NCBI GenBank assembly: GCA_002304445.1
Contig: NEVA01000003.1
Coordinates: 178,051-242,050 of the forward strand
Source of the DNA: Opitutia bacterium Tous-C4FEB
GTDB lineage: Bacteria > Verrucomicrobiota > Verrucomicrobiia > Opitutales > Opitutaceae
Direction of reading: 5' to 3'
Length of the DNA stretch: 64,000 bases
Shown piece after piece: positions 33,838-44,400 of the stretch. A program made the position numbers and the translations under genes. The notes under the pieces were generated by a model, which did not search any database, had not been told where the DNA came from, and saw only the letters and a program-made list of their open reading frames with translations. Each line of letters opens with the position of its first letter. Position 1 is the first letter of the stretch.

Positions 33838-33861
33838 AGGGCGAGGTCTCCGACCTGCCCT
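33838..33861 (+). repeat. Imperfect hairpin following the propeller gene
   Basis: AGGGCGAGGTC and GACCTGCCCT pair around a TCC loop, imperfect by one base. The element lies a few bases past the stop and has no T tail. It could be a REP-like 3'-end stabiliser rather than a terminator. Confidence 0.55.
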
Positions 33862-33961
33862 TCCGTTCCCTCGACAAGGAGAGCTCGCCCGCGACCTTGC
33901 GCTCCGCCCGCCAAATCCCTCCTCCTTGCCCCACTCGGCCCACCGTCGGCTCTCTCCTTTC

Positions 33962-35245
33962 ATGCAAATTCGATTACCCCTTTTCCTAGCGCTCACTGTC
34001 CCCTCATTTTTCCTGTCTGCCGCCCCCGCGGCTCACGCCGCCCTCACGCCCGACGAGCAAAAGATCGTGGCCGCCGTCAACGCGCAGGTCGGCACCTTTG
34101 CCCGCGATCTGGAGCAACACGTGCAACTCGACAGCACCACCGAGAATCTCGCCGGAGTTCGCAAACTCTCCGACCTCTACGGCGCGCAACTCTCCGCCCT
34201 CGGCCTCACCTATCGTTTCGCCGCGCTCCCCGCTGCCACCGGCCGCGCCGGGCACCTGATCGCCGAGCACGCAGGCAGCCGGGGCCAACGGGTGCTCCTC
34301 ATCGGCCACCTCGACACCGTCCTGCCCGGCGGCAACTTCCGCCGCGACGGCGACAAGGCCTTCGGCTCCGGCGCGAGCGACATCAAAGGCGGCAACCTCG
34401 TCATCGTCTACGCCCTCCGCGCCCTCCACACCGCCGGCCTGCTCGCCGACACCCGCATCATCGTCGTCATGACCGGCGACGAGGAAGCCGTTGGCCGCCC
34501 CGTGGAAACCGCCCGCGCCGAACTCTTCGCCGCCGCCCAGCGCAGCGATGTGGCCCTCGCCTTTGAGGGCGCCATCGGGAAAACAGGTACCGTCGCCCGC
34601 CGCGGGAGCGCGTCGTGGGAAGTCGAAGTCCAAGGCGCCACCGGCCATTCTTCCGGCATATTTTCCGCCGCGATGGGCGCGGGCTCCGTTTACGAGGCCG
34701 CCCGCATTCTCTCCGGCTTCTATGCGGAACTTCGCCCCCTCGACGGCCTCACGCTCAACCCCGCCCTCATCGTTGGCGGCACCGAAACCACGCTCGACCG
34801 CACCGGCGGAAAGACCGAGGGCAAGACCAACATCACTGCGCAGAGCACCCGCATCCGCGGCGACCTCCGCTCCACCAGCGCCGCCCAGCTCGCCCAAGCC
34901 CAGGCTCTCATGCGCGCCATCGTCGCCAAAAATCTCCCGCGCACCTCCGCCACCATCACCTTTAGCGAGGGCTATCCCGCCATGCCCGATTCCCCCGCCA
35001 ACCGCGCCGTGCTCGCCCAACTCGACCAAGCCAGCCGCGACCTGGGCTTCGGCGCCATCACCGCCTACGACCCACGTTCCCGCGGCGCCGGCGACATCGC
35101 GTTTGTCTCGCCTCCGCTGCCCGCGCTCGACGGCCTCGGCCTCCGCGGCGGCGGCGCCCACGCCCCCGGCGAATGGGCCGACCTGGCCACCGCGCCCGAA
35201 ATCATCCAGCGCATCGCCCTCCTCATTTACCGCCTCACTCGCTGA
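33962..35245 (+). CDS. Secreted M20-family metallopeptidase (glutamate carboxypeptidase-like)
   Basis: A 427-residue exported dinuclear zinc hydrolase. A signal peptide is at about 1-26 (PLFLALTVPSFFLSAAPAAHA). The catalytic site follows the M20 order: LIGHLDTV (His and Asp) near residue 115, GASDIKGGN (bridging Asp) near 140, and MTGDEEAVG (general base Glu plus ligand Glu) near 172. The dimerisation domain is recognisable at about 205-320 with the TGHSSGIF turn. The family includes carboxypeptidase G2 and related amide-cleaving enzymes, so substrate could be a gamma-glutamyl or aromatic amide. The gene starts at the ATG at 33962; 12 in-frame codons upstream look non-coding. It precedes the toxin-antitoxin pair on the same strand. 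Confidence 0.9.
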   Translation: MQIRLPLFLALTVPSFFLSAAPAAHAALTPDEQKIVAAVNAQVGTFARDLEQHVQLDSTTENLAGVRKLSDLYGAQLSALGLTYRFAALPAATGRAGHLIAEHAGSRGQRVLLIGHLDTVLPGGNFRRDGDKAFGSGASDIKGGNLVIVYALRALHTAGLLADTRIIVVMTGDEEAVGRPVETARAELFAAAQRSDVALAFEGAIGKTGTVARRGSASWEVEVQGATGHSSGIFSAAMGAGSVYEAARILSGFYAELRPLDGLTLNPALIVGGTETTLDRTGGKTEGKTNITAQSTRIRGDLRSTSAAQLAQAQALMRAIVAKNLPRTSATITFSEGYPAMPDSPANRAVLAQLDQASRDLGFGAITAYDPRSRGAGDIAFVSPPLPALDGLGLRGGGAHAPGEWADLATAPEIIQRIALLIYRLTR

Positions 35246-35302
35246 CCCGCACCGTCGTCGTTTCGTCAAAGCCCCAAGACGGTTCGGATTCTACTTTCTG
35301 GA

Positions 35303-35324
35303 GACGCGACACCCTCGTCGCGTC
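35303..35324 (+). repeat. Perfect 8-bp hairpin downstream of the M20 gene
   Basis: GACGCGAC (35303-35310) and GTCGCGTC (35317-35324) form a perfect stem with a 6-base loop ACCCTC. There is no T run after it. It lies between the M20 gene and the antitoxin. Confidence 0.65.
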
Positions 35325-35402
35325 CCGCGCCCCGAACCCGACCCGAAGCCCCCGAGATTTGTCGGTCCAGCAAAACCTCAGACCTACGACGGACCCGGTG
35401 AA

Positions 35403-35423
35403 GTTACACCGTTACACTTGACA
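35403..35423 (+). promoter_or_regulatory. Possible operator: GTTACAC direct repeats with TTGACA upstream of the toxin-antitoxin pair
   Basis: GTTACAC occurs at 35403 and 35411, followed directly by TTGACA at 35418-35423. No well-spaced -10 element is visible before the ATG at 35452. The repeats could be the binding site of an autoregulating antitoxin; this is an inference from position. Confidence 0.3.
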
Positions 35424-35451
35424 GCGGGCCTATGTATTTCAGCGTGCCGGC

Positions 35452-35697
35452 ATGGGTTCGATCACCATCAAGGAACTGCACGCCACGACTGGCGAACACG
35501 TCCGGCGCGCAGGAGAGTCCCGAACTCCCATGGTCGTCACGGATCGCGGCCAACCCGTCGCCGTCTTGGCAAACCCGGCCCTGCTGACGCCCCGCCGTCG
35601 AACGCGCACGCTCTTGCCCGAATTTGCCGCGATGATGGCCCGTAAGCCCGGCCGCGATCTCCAAACCGATCTCGATACCGTGCGGGGCGACCGATGA
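35452..35697 (+). CDS. Phd/YefM-family antitoxin
   Basis: An 81-residue protein starting MGSITIKELHATTGEHVRRAG. It shows the beta-alpha Phd/YefM pattern, in which residues 1-45 form a DNA-binding dimer core (VVTDRGQPVAVLANPALL). The C-terminal tail is polar, as expected for the toxin-neutralising segment. It overlaps the PIN-toxin start by four bases (35694-35697), the usual coupled layout. The pair forms a type II toxin-antitoxin module in which the antitoxin probably represses its own promoter. It sits between unrelated genes, which suggests it arrived as a mobile cassette. Confidence 0.9.
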   Translation: MGSITIKELHATTGEHVRRAGESRTPMVVTDRGQPVAVLANPALLTPRRRTRTLLPEFAAMMARKPGRDLQTDLDTVRGDR

Positions 35698-36149
35698 TTT
35701 TCTGCGACACCTCCACGGTCGCGAAGCTCTACGTCCCCGAGACTGAATCCGTTGCCGTCCGCCGGCGGCTTGAATCCGAGGACATCGTTTACGTCTCCGA
35801 ACTGGTGCGGGCCGAATTGATGGCGGTCTTTCACCGTCGACTGCGCGAGGAAAAGTGGACCCGCGCTGATTTTTCCGCCGCCGTCCGCCAGTTTACCGCC
35901 GACGATATCGGAGGGTTTTGGACTTGGCTGCCGCTCGACGGCACCATCGCCGCCGCCGCCGCGCGGATTTTTGCGAGCCTCCCGGAAACGGTCTTTTTGC
36001 GCACCGCCGATTGCCTTCACTTGGTAACCGCCGTGCAGCACAATCTTCCCGAGATTTTCACCCACGACAAACACCAGATCGCCGCCAGCCAAGCCTTGGG
36101 CATCGTCCCCGTTGTGATTCGTTCTTCTGACCGCGTGCCGCCCGTTTAG
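35694..36149 (+). CDS. PIN-domain toxin ribonuclease (VapC-type)
   Basis: A 151-residue PIN-domain protein with the expected acidic residues: D5 in FCDTSTVAKLY, E41 in VRAELMAVF, D106 in RTADCLHLVTA and D125 in FTHDKHQIAAS. These form the Mg-binding site of VapC-like endoribonucleases, which cleave tRNA or rRNA. It is translated with an ATGA overlap from the preceding antitoxin. The full PIN core is present, so this is not a remnant. The antitoxin partner is Phd/YefM-like rather than VapB-like, a mixed pairing seen elsewhere. RNA target unknown. Confidence 0.9.
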   Translation: MIFCDTSTVAKLYVPETESVAVRRRLESEDIVYVSELVRAELMAVFHRRLREEKWTRADFSAAVRQFTADDIGGFWTWLPLDGTIAAAAARIFASLPETVFLRTADCLHLVTAVQHNLPEIFTHDKHQIAASQALGIVPVVIRSSDRVPPV

Positions 36150-36225
36150 CCGGTAAGAGACTAACCGGGCCCTCGCTTTGCGAGTTCTCGCCTTCCCGAC
36201 TACCGCAGTCCCAATCCATTTCCCC

Positions 36226-37002
36226 ATGAAATCCCCCTGCCTCCCGCTCCTCCTCGCGTTCCTCGCCTTCGGCGCCCCGCTCACCCGCGCCGCCGACTCC
36301 GCAAAAACCACCGCACCCATCCGCGCCCTCCTCATCACCGGTGGCTGCTGCCACGATTATGATTTTCAGGCCAAAGCCCTCACCGAGGGCGTCAAGCAGG
36401 TGGGCAACGTCACGTGGACCGTCGTCAACCAAGGCGGCAAGACTACCCGCGCCCAGATCAAACTCTACGATGATCCCAACTGGGCCAAAGCCTACGATGT
36501 CGTCGTGCACAACGAGTGCTTCGCCGACACCAACGATCCGGCCTACATTGCAAAAATTCTCGCCGGTCATCGCGCCGGCACTCCCGCCGTCGTGATCCAT
36601 TGCGCGATGCACACCTACCGCGCCCTCGCCGAGGATTCGTGGCGCGAGTTCTTGGGCGTCACCAGCCGCAAGCACGACCATCAGGCGAACTACGCCGTCA
36701 TCCCCACCGCGGCCGGCCAAACTCACCCTGCGCTCCGCGGCTTCCCCGCCGTCTGGACCACGCCCATGGACGAACTCTACATCATCGAGAAGCTCTGGCC
36801 CAAGGCGCAGGCTCTCGCGGTTTCAAAAAGTGAAAAAGACGGCAAGGACCACGCCGCCATCTGGACCAACGACTACCACGGCACCCGGGTTTTTGGCACA
36901 ACCTTTGGTCACGGCAACGCCACGTGGGCCGATCCGATCTTCATCCGCACCGTCGCCCAAGGCCTGCTCTGGGCCAGCGGCCGATCCAAGAGCGTCCCGT
37001 AA
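36226..37002 (+). CDS. Exported ThuA-domain protein
   Basis: A 258-residue protein with a signal peptide at about 1-23 (LPLLLAFLAFGAPLTRA). One ThuA domain (class I glutamine-amidotransferase-like fold) follows. Its marks are IRALLITGGCCHDYDFQ near residue 31, YDVVVHNECFA near 90, VVIHCAMHTYR near 125, FLGVTSRKHDHQANYAV near 145 and WTNDYHGTRVFGTTFGHG near 210. ThuA proteins in this phylum are common in secreted sugar-catabolism clusters, and the fold likely processes keto-sugars. The open frame begins 16 codons earlier, but the ATG at 36226 gives a proper signal peptide. It is convergent with the formylglycine-generating enzyme. Confidence 0.9.
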   Translation: MKSPCLPLLLAFLAFGAPLTRAADSAKTTAPIRALLITGGCCHDYDFQAKALTEGVKQVGNVTWTVVNQGGKTTRAQIKLYDDPNWAKAYDVVVHNECFADTNDPAYIAKILAGHRAGTPAVVIHCAMHTYRALAEDSWREFLGVTSRKHDHQANYAVIPTAAGQTHPALRGFPAVWTTPMDELYIIEKLWPKAQALAVSKSEKDGKDHAAIWTNDYHGTRVFGTTFGHGNATWADPIFIRTVAQGLLWASGRSKSVP

Positions 37003-37137
37003 TCCGGACATCCGAGAAAGAGCAGACGGTCACGGCGAGTCTCCCGCCACGGAGGGAGATGAAGCATTCCAGCGAGGTCGCCACCGCGCGCTCCGCGCAC
37101 CACGCGATGACCGCACGGTTGGGCGGAACCGCAAAAC

Positions 37138-38295
37138 TCAACGTTTGGCGACGTCCTGCACGCAGCGAAAACCTGCGTGATTACTGCCCGTATCGGGCGC
37201 GCCTTTGCCCCGCGTGCCCACCATGTAACGGGTGCAATATTGGTCGGTGCAAAGGAACGAGCCGCTCCGCTGCACGCGTTTTGCCATTCCGGGCTCGGCG
37301 GGATCATAGCTCTCGCTTTGGGCCACTCCCCGCGGATCGCGGACGACGCCGCCGCCCGCCGCCTTCACCGCGAGCGCATACGCATCGGGCCGATACCAAT
37401 CGCTGCACCACTCCCACACGTTTCCCGACATGTCGAAAAGGCCGTAGGCATTGGCCGGGAATGAAGCCACGGGCGCGATGCCGGTAAAACCGTCGCCCGC
37501 GTCGTTCTGATGCGGGAACGCCCCCTGCCAGATGTTGGCCAGCCACTTGCCCTCGACCGTGAGATCGGCGCCCCATGTGTAGCGTTGGCCCGTCAGCCCG
37601 CCCCGCGCGGCAAACTCCCACTCGGCTTCCGTTGGCAAACGCTTTCCGGCCCAAGCGGCGTAGGCCTCGGCGTCAGCGTAGGCGATATGAACGACAGGCT
37701 CACGGTCGCGGCCAGTCAGATTGCTCGCCGGGCCGGTCGGGTGACGCCAGTTGGCACCGGGGACGTAGCGCCACCACCGCAGGGCGTTGCCGAGCGGCAC
37801 GGGTTCGCGGGGCTGGACGAACACAATCGAACCGGCGACCAACATCTCCGGCGGCGCGCCGGGATAATCTTCGGGACGCGGGACCTTTTCGGCAAACGTC
37901 ACGTAGCCCGTGGCCGCGACGAACCGGGCAAACTCGGCGTTGGTGACCTCGGTGCGGTCCATCCAAAATCCGCCGACCGATACGCGGTGAATGGGCCGCG
38001 CGTCCTCCATCGGCTCGTTGCCACCGCAGAGTTCGCGACGTGGATCGCTTGAACCCATCGAGAACTCGCCGCCCGGAATCCAAGCCATGCCCTCGGGCGC
38101 AGGCGTGGGCGCAACCGAGGCGGAATCAATGACGGTGGGAAGATAGCGGTCCGCGCCCTCGGGCGCGGCAGAGGGAACAGACAGGCCCGGACGCGACAGC
38201 ATCGCGGGCGGAGACACGGCGAACGTGGCGCTCAAAAGACCGATAACGGCGAACAAGACGACGACGCCAGCCGGGCGAATAGTAAACGGATTCAT
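37138..38295 (-). CDS. Formylglycine-generating enzyme (SUMF1 family), exported
   Basis: A 385-residue protein with an N-terminal hydrophobic signal or anchor helix (about 9-30, GVVVLFAVIGLLSATFAV). The FGE domain spans about 80-380. Seen directly are WIPGGEFSMGSSD near residue 75, the VSVGGFWMDRTEVTNAEFARF core, RLPTEAEWEFAARGG near 225, and SGNVWEWCSDWY near 285. The copper-binding catalytic cysteine pair appears in SFLCTDQYCTRY as C349 and C354, matching the human FGE pair. These marks indicate an active sulfatase-activating oxidase rather than the EgtB or ergothioneine branch. The upstream extension to 38487 is not family-like. Its sulfatase clients are not encoded in the window. Confidence 0.9.
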   Translation of the reverse strand: MNPFTIRPAGVVVLFAVIGLLSATFAVSPPAMLSRPGLSVPSAAPEGADRYLPTVIDSASVAPTPAPEGMAWIPGGEFSMGSSDPRRELCGGNEPMEDARPIHRVSVGGFWMDRTEVTNAEFARFVAATGYVTFAEKVPRPEDYPGAPPEMLVAGSIVFVQPREPVPLGNALRWWRYVPGANWRHPTGPASNLTGRDREPVVHIAYADAEAYAAWAGKRLPTEAEWEFAARGGLTGQRYTWGADLTVEGKWLANIWQGAFPHQNDAGDGFTGIAPVASFPANAYGLFDMSGNVWEWCSDWYRPDAYALAVKAAGGGVVRDPRGVAQSESYDPAEPGMAKRVQRSGSFLCTDQYCTRYMVGTRGKGAPDTGSNHAGFRCVQDVAKR

Positions 38296-38461
38296 GCGAA
38301 AGTGGGAGTGACGGAGCAAAGACGGCCGGGCGGAGAATACAGACCGAAAAAGCGGGGCACGCAGGACGTCAACAGGACAGGTTGCGAGCGGCAGAGTGAA
38401 ACGTGGCGTGGGCGTCCTGCCCGTGTTCCAGCCCCGGGCAGGCCGCTCCAACCACGCCGGT

Positions 38462-41400
38462 TCACGGATCGACGTCGTAAACCTCAATCAGGCCGATGCC
38501 GGTATTGTTGGTCGTGCCGACGCCCCTCAGTTGGGCCGTGTAGGAGCCGGGCGGCAGCATGATGATAATGGCGGAGTCCAGACTGCCGTTGGCCAACGGG
38601 AAGACGCCGGCACCGGCCGTGGCGGCCGCGATGAACGCGGCATCCTCGCCGGACGCCCAGTTGTCGTTGGTGGCAAGAATCCGGCGCTGCGGCGTCGCAT
38701 CGAACAGCGTGAGCTGCGGGTCATTCAGCACGGAATTGGCCGCGATGCCGGGGAAGATGCGGAGGGTCGGGCCGACGCCGCGGATGAGCACGCGACGGGT
38801 CACGGTGCCGGTGACGGCGAAGCCCGCGATGAGCACGTTTTCGCCTGAACCCACGTTGGTGCGGGTCGAGACGCCGATCGCCTTGGGTCCGGTGAGCGCG
38901 ATGCTGGCGTCGTAAACCTCCACGATGGCGACGCCGGTGGTGTTACCGGCTCCGCGCGCCTGAACGGTGTAGCTGCCGGGATTGAGGGTCGCGAGAACGA
39001 CGGCGTCGCGGGAGTCGTTGGGCAGGGCGAAGGTGCGCACGCGCGTGGTCGCTTGCCGGATCGCCGTGACGGCGGCCGCGCCACCGACCTGCGTGCCCCA
39101 GTCCTCGTTCGTCTGCACCACGGCACCGGCCGAGTTGAGCAGCGTGAGATTCGGATCCGCCAAGAACCCGGTGATCCCCTGCCCGGCGAGGGTAGGTCCG
39201 ATTACCCGGATGAGCATCTGTTTCGTGCCTGTGCCGGTGACCGCAAAACCGGCCGTAAGAACGTTGGCGCCGTTGCCGGCGAGGCCACGTGAGGAAATAC
39301 TGCCGAGGCGCGTGGGCGCGGTGGAGAGCGTGAGCAAAGCCGGATTGCTCGTGACCGAGCCGGCGCTGGTCGTGACCACGACGGAATAATTGCCGGCCTG
39401 CGGCGTATTCACGTTGGACAGAAGCAGGGTCGCGGAGTTTGCACCCGAGATCGGTGCGCCGTTCTGCAGCCACTGGTATCGAATGGGCGGAGCACCGATG
39501 GCCACGACGGAGAAGATCGCACCGGAGCGCGGAGCGATCGTGAGCGGTTGAGGTTGCCGTGTGATCGTTACGTAGCGGAAGGAGTAAAGCGGATCCTTCA
39601 GCGCCGCGTCGGCGACCGCCGTGAGATCGGGCAGCGCCATGAGCGCGACGATGCGCGTGGCAACTTGGGCGGCGGTCGAAACCGTGTTGGTCGTGGCCGC
39701 CGCTTCCTGCGGAGTAACGACCGTCGGCCGATTGAGTTGGTAATACAACGCGGCCGTGCGGCCGGCGGCGATGAGGGCGGCGTTGCCGGCGTTGCGGATC
39801 GAGATGAACTCGGCGATGGCGGTGTTGAGCCCGGCCGGTTGGTAGCCGCGGCCGATGCCGAGCGACACGTTCGCCGTGTCATTGCTCATGAAACGCAACA
39901 CATCGAGGTCGCTAGGGCCGGCGAGACCGGCGCCAGTGTGCAAGCGGGCAAGGAACGTCCGAGCCGGCAGCACGCCGTTGGGATTATTGAGCAGCGCGAC
40001 GGTGGGCGTAGCGCCATATTTAACGAGATACTCGGGCGAACCGATAATCGCTCCGACAACGTTCGGCAGGCTGGCGCGATTGTTGAAGATATTGGTGTAA
40101 TTTGCGGACGTCGGCCACTCGCCCATGAGCAGCAAATAGGCGGCGAGTGCGTTGGCGACGTTGTTAAAATTGGCGTTGTTGAACGCACCGTTACCCGTGG
40201 CGAGATTGGCGGCGAACTGGGCCCGCGTGAGGGCGCCGGAGGCGAGCTGGGCTTCGAACGCCGCGAGTTGCACCGCGTTCGGCGCTGCGGCCGTGATATC
40301 GGTCGCCGTCTGCAAGATGAAGGCTGTGTCGTCGAGCAACGGATTGTTGGGGCGGACCGTGACGTTCAGAACCGGGGAAAGCGCGGTGTTGCCCGTGTTA
40401 TCCGTCGCGAGCGCGTAGACGTTGTAGGTTCCGGTCGGCGTGGGCGTATAAGTAAACGACCAAGTGGGGCCGGCGTTGGTGAGCGCGCCGCCGGGAATTG
40501 CGACGCCATTCGAAAAATAGGTGACGCTGTTGATTGTTCCGTCGGAATCCTGCGGGGTTGCGGTGAGGGTGACGGTGCGACCAAAGGCCACGGACGCAGG
40601 CGTGGCCGCAATGCTGAGCGTGGGCGCGGCACTGGCGGCCGTCGTGAGGTTGAGATTGCTGATGCCCGTCGCGACCGCGTTGCCGGCGTTGTCGCGGGCG
40701 ACGGCTTGCACTTCATAACTCCCGGCGGTCAGACCGGCAAAGCTCGTGGGAATCCGCCAGAGATTCGCGAGTTGTTCGCGGACGCCGAAGCCGAGGCTGT
40801 TGCGATTAAGGAAGAACTCGACCGACTCGATGAAGCCGTCGCCGTCGGTCGCGGTGGCTGTCAGCGAAACCGTCGAGGCAGTGGTGGTCGTGCCGGGAAA
40901 GTTGGTGAACGTGATCACCGGCAAATTGCCCGAAGCGTTGTTGAGTCGGACCGTGCGGGTCGTCGGGCTGATCGTCGTAATCGTCCCACCGGCGAGGGAG
41001 GCCGTCAGGCCGATCCTATAGGTGTCAGCCACGGCGTTGGTGAAGATACCGCGATAGGTCGTGGTGGTGCCGACCCGCGTGGCGGTGATCGACGGAACGT
41101 TGCGCCCGCCCGAGCCTGTGACCGTGAATTGGACTGTGGGGGTGAGCGTCTGGTTGGCCACCGTGACGGTGGCGGCGAGATAAGTCGGAGCGCCAACGGT
41201 GGTCACGGTCGAATTGTCGGTCGGGAGATTGAGGGTCACCACCGGCGCAGCGGTGGCGGTCACGTTCAGCGTGACCAAGTTCGAAACGCTGGTGTTGCCG
41301 GTGTCATCGGTAACCGAGGCAAAGAGTCGGAACGTGCCGGCCGCGGTCGGCGTGAAATTGAACGAGGCAACCCCACCGTTGATCGGATTGAGCTGCGCGG

Positions 41401-44400
41401 CGCCCGATGGCACACCGTTGGAGTAGAGTTGGATAGAGGCGACGTTACCATCCGTGTCGGTCGGGAGCGCAAGGAGCTGGAAGGTGTTACCCTGCGCGAT
41501 CGTCGTGCCGCCGAGAGCTTGGACTTGGATCGTCGGCGGCGCGCTCGACGAGGGGTTCACGGTGAGGTTGACGAGGCCAGATTGCGTCTGGACGCCGCTG
41601 TTATCGCGGGCGATGACGAAGAGCTGCACCGGGTAGGCGCCGGCGCCGTTGGGCGTGATCGCGGAGAAATCGAAGGTGCCGAAGTTGTAAACGAGCCGGT
41701 AGAGATTCGCGGTCGGGACCACGCGCGCGCCGGCGCCGAGCCGGGTGGCGTTGATGCCGTCGGTGAGGAAAAACTCCACGGAGGCAATGTTCAGCGAGGT
41801 GTTACCGGGGGCGACCGTCGCCACGATGTTCGCGGTGGAGAGCGTTTGCAGGCCGAGACCGGGGATCGGATTCACGCCCACGCCGGTGATGACGGGCGGC
41901 GGGGTCGTGAGAGCGACCACGCTGACGTAGGTCGGGAGCGAGGTTGAGGTCAGAGAATTGGTATCGGTCACGCGGGCGGTGATCGGTGCGACACCCAACT
42001 GCGCGGTGGTCGGCGTCCAAAGCAATGAGTAGGTGCTGCCGTTGGCTACGGTCGGAGTCGTGCGGGTACCGACGACATTCCCAGAAACAAGAAATTCCAC
42101 GAGCAGGACCGTCGCGGCGCTTCCGCCGGTAGCGGTGGCCGTAAGGGTGAGCGGCACGCCAGGGGTTGCCCGGGTCGGTGCGACTTGGGTGCCGAGCGGC
42201 GACGTGATTGCAACGGATGGGCTCGTAAATGCGGCCGTTACGGTCGCCGCGTTCGAGAGCGTGGTGTTACCTCGATCGTCGGTGGCGATCGCTTCGATGA
42301 CGTAGCTACCAGGAAGGGTTGGAACAAATGAGCCGACATAGGGAGAGGCCACGACCGGACTACCCACCGGCGCCCCGTTGGCGAAAAATTGAACGCTGGA
42401 GACACTGCCACCGACGCCCAGCGCGGTTGCTGCGAGGCTGATGGCCGTACCAGGAATGGCGACCGAACCATTGGTCGGCGTGATCAGGGTGGAGGTCGGC
42501 GGCCGACCGACCGCTGAAACCACGGTAAGGGTTTGTGAAACATCGCGGAAAAAACCGGCATTATCGATCGATCGGACGGTCAGCGAGTAAAGGCCGGTGG
42601 CCGCGGGCGCCACGTATTTGTAGACGTAGGGTGCGGTGGTCATCTCCCCGACTTTGATGCCATCGATGTAGAACTCGACGCCGACAATGGCACGGCCCGC
42701 TGCGGCTTGGGTGGTCGCGAGCACGAAGCGCGTCGCTCCGGCCGGCAAGGTGGTACCGGGCGCGACACCGGGCGAAAGAGCCACCGTCAATGCGGGAGCC
42801 GTGGTGTCCGAAACGACCACGTTCACGATCGACGACGTCGCCGCGACGGTGAGTGAATCGATGGCGCGGGCCGTCAACTGAATGGTGCCCGCGACGGTCG
42901 GCGTCCACGCGATCGAATACGGCGCGGTCGTGACCGGCGCGCCAATGGCCACACCGTTGGCAAAAAACGCGACTGAGCTGATGGTCGCTCCGGTGCTAGC
43001 GCTGGCTGAAGCCGTGACGGTGACTGAAGTTCCCACGGTGGCGGTGGCGTTGTTAACCGGCGAGCTAATGGCGACCGTGGTCACAGCGGCTGCGGCTGCC
43101 GTGACGCTGACCGCGCTGGAGGTTACCACCGCACCCGTTGAGTCGGTGACGCGGGCCGTAAGAGAAAAATTACCGGCCGCAGGCGGAGTCCACGTTGCCG
43201 TGTAGGGCGCCGTCGAGACGGTGCTAATCACGGTGGTGCCGACGAGGAACTGGACTTGCGCCACGGTGGCGCCCGCGCCAGGCGCGGCGGTCGCTGTGAG
43301 GGTGACATTGCCACCGGCAGTAACGACCGCACCCATTGTAGGCGCGGTGAGTGAAATCGTGGGCGCTGCGGCAGCGACCACGTTTACGTTAACGGTCGAC
43401 GAGGTGACGGCGGTCCCGTTGGAGTCCGTCACTCGCGCGGTGAGCGACGAAATTCCGGCGGCCGTCGGCGTCCAAGCGAAGCTGTAAGTGGAACCGGTCG
43501 TGGGGGCTAAGGCCGTGCCTACGACGGTGGAGCCAGAGAGAAAATCGACGCGGGTGACGGTGGTGCCACTGCTCGCCGCAGCGGTGGCGCTCAATGTCGC
43601 GGCGGTGCCCAGCGTGAGCGACGCGCCGTTGGTGGGCGCAGTTAGGGAGACCGTGGGCACGCCCGCGGCCGCAACGGTGACGTTGACGGCGGAGGAAGTG
43701 ATGGCCGCACCATTGGAGTCAGTGACTCGGGCCGTGAGCGCGAAATTACCCGCCGCCGAGGGGATCCACGTGGTTGAGTAAGGCGCGGTGGTCACCGTGC
43801 CCACAATCGTGGTGCCAACGAGAAACTGGACTTGCGCAACAGTCGCGCCAGTTCCCGGAGCGGCGGTCGCCGTGAGGGTGACATTGCTACCGGCGGTAAC
43901 GACTGCACCCGTCGAGGGCGCGGTGAGTGAGATAGTGGGAGCTGCGGCAGCGACCACGTTTACGTTAACAATCGACGAGGTGACGGCAGTACCGTTGGAG
44001 TCGGTCACTCGCGCGGTGAGGGACGAGATACCGGCGGCCGTCGGCGTCCACGCGACGCTGTAATTGGAGCCGGACGTGGGCGAAAGGGCGGTGCCGACGA
44101 CGGTGGAGCCGGAGAGAAAATCGACGCGGGTGACGCTGGTGCCGCTGCTCGCCGCAGCGGTGGCGCTCAACGTCGCGGCGGTGCCCAGCGTGAGCGAGGC
44201 GCCGTTGGTGGGCGCAGTCAGGGAGACCGTGGGCACGCCCGCGGCAGCAACGGTGACGTTGACGGTGGAGGAAGTGATGGCGGCACCGCTGGAATCAGTG
44301 ACCCGGGCCGTGAGCGCGAAATTTCCCGCCGCAGAAGGAATCCAGGTGGTTGAGTAAGGCGCGGTGGTCACCGTGCCCACAATCGTGGTGCCGACAAGGA

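Noticed and set aside
35418..35436. A sigma-70 promoter formed by TTGACA and TATGTA before the toxin-antitoxin pair
   Set aside because: The spacing is only 7 bases, far from the usual 16-18, so this is not a credible promoter even though both hexamers look good.
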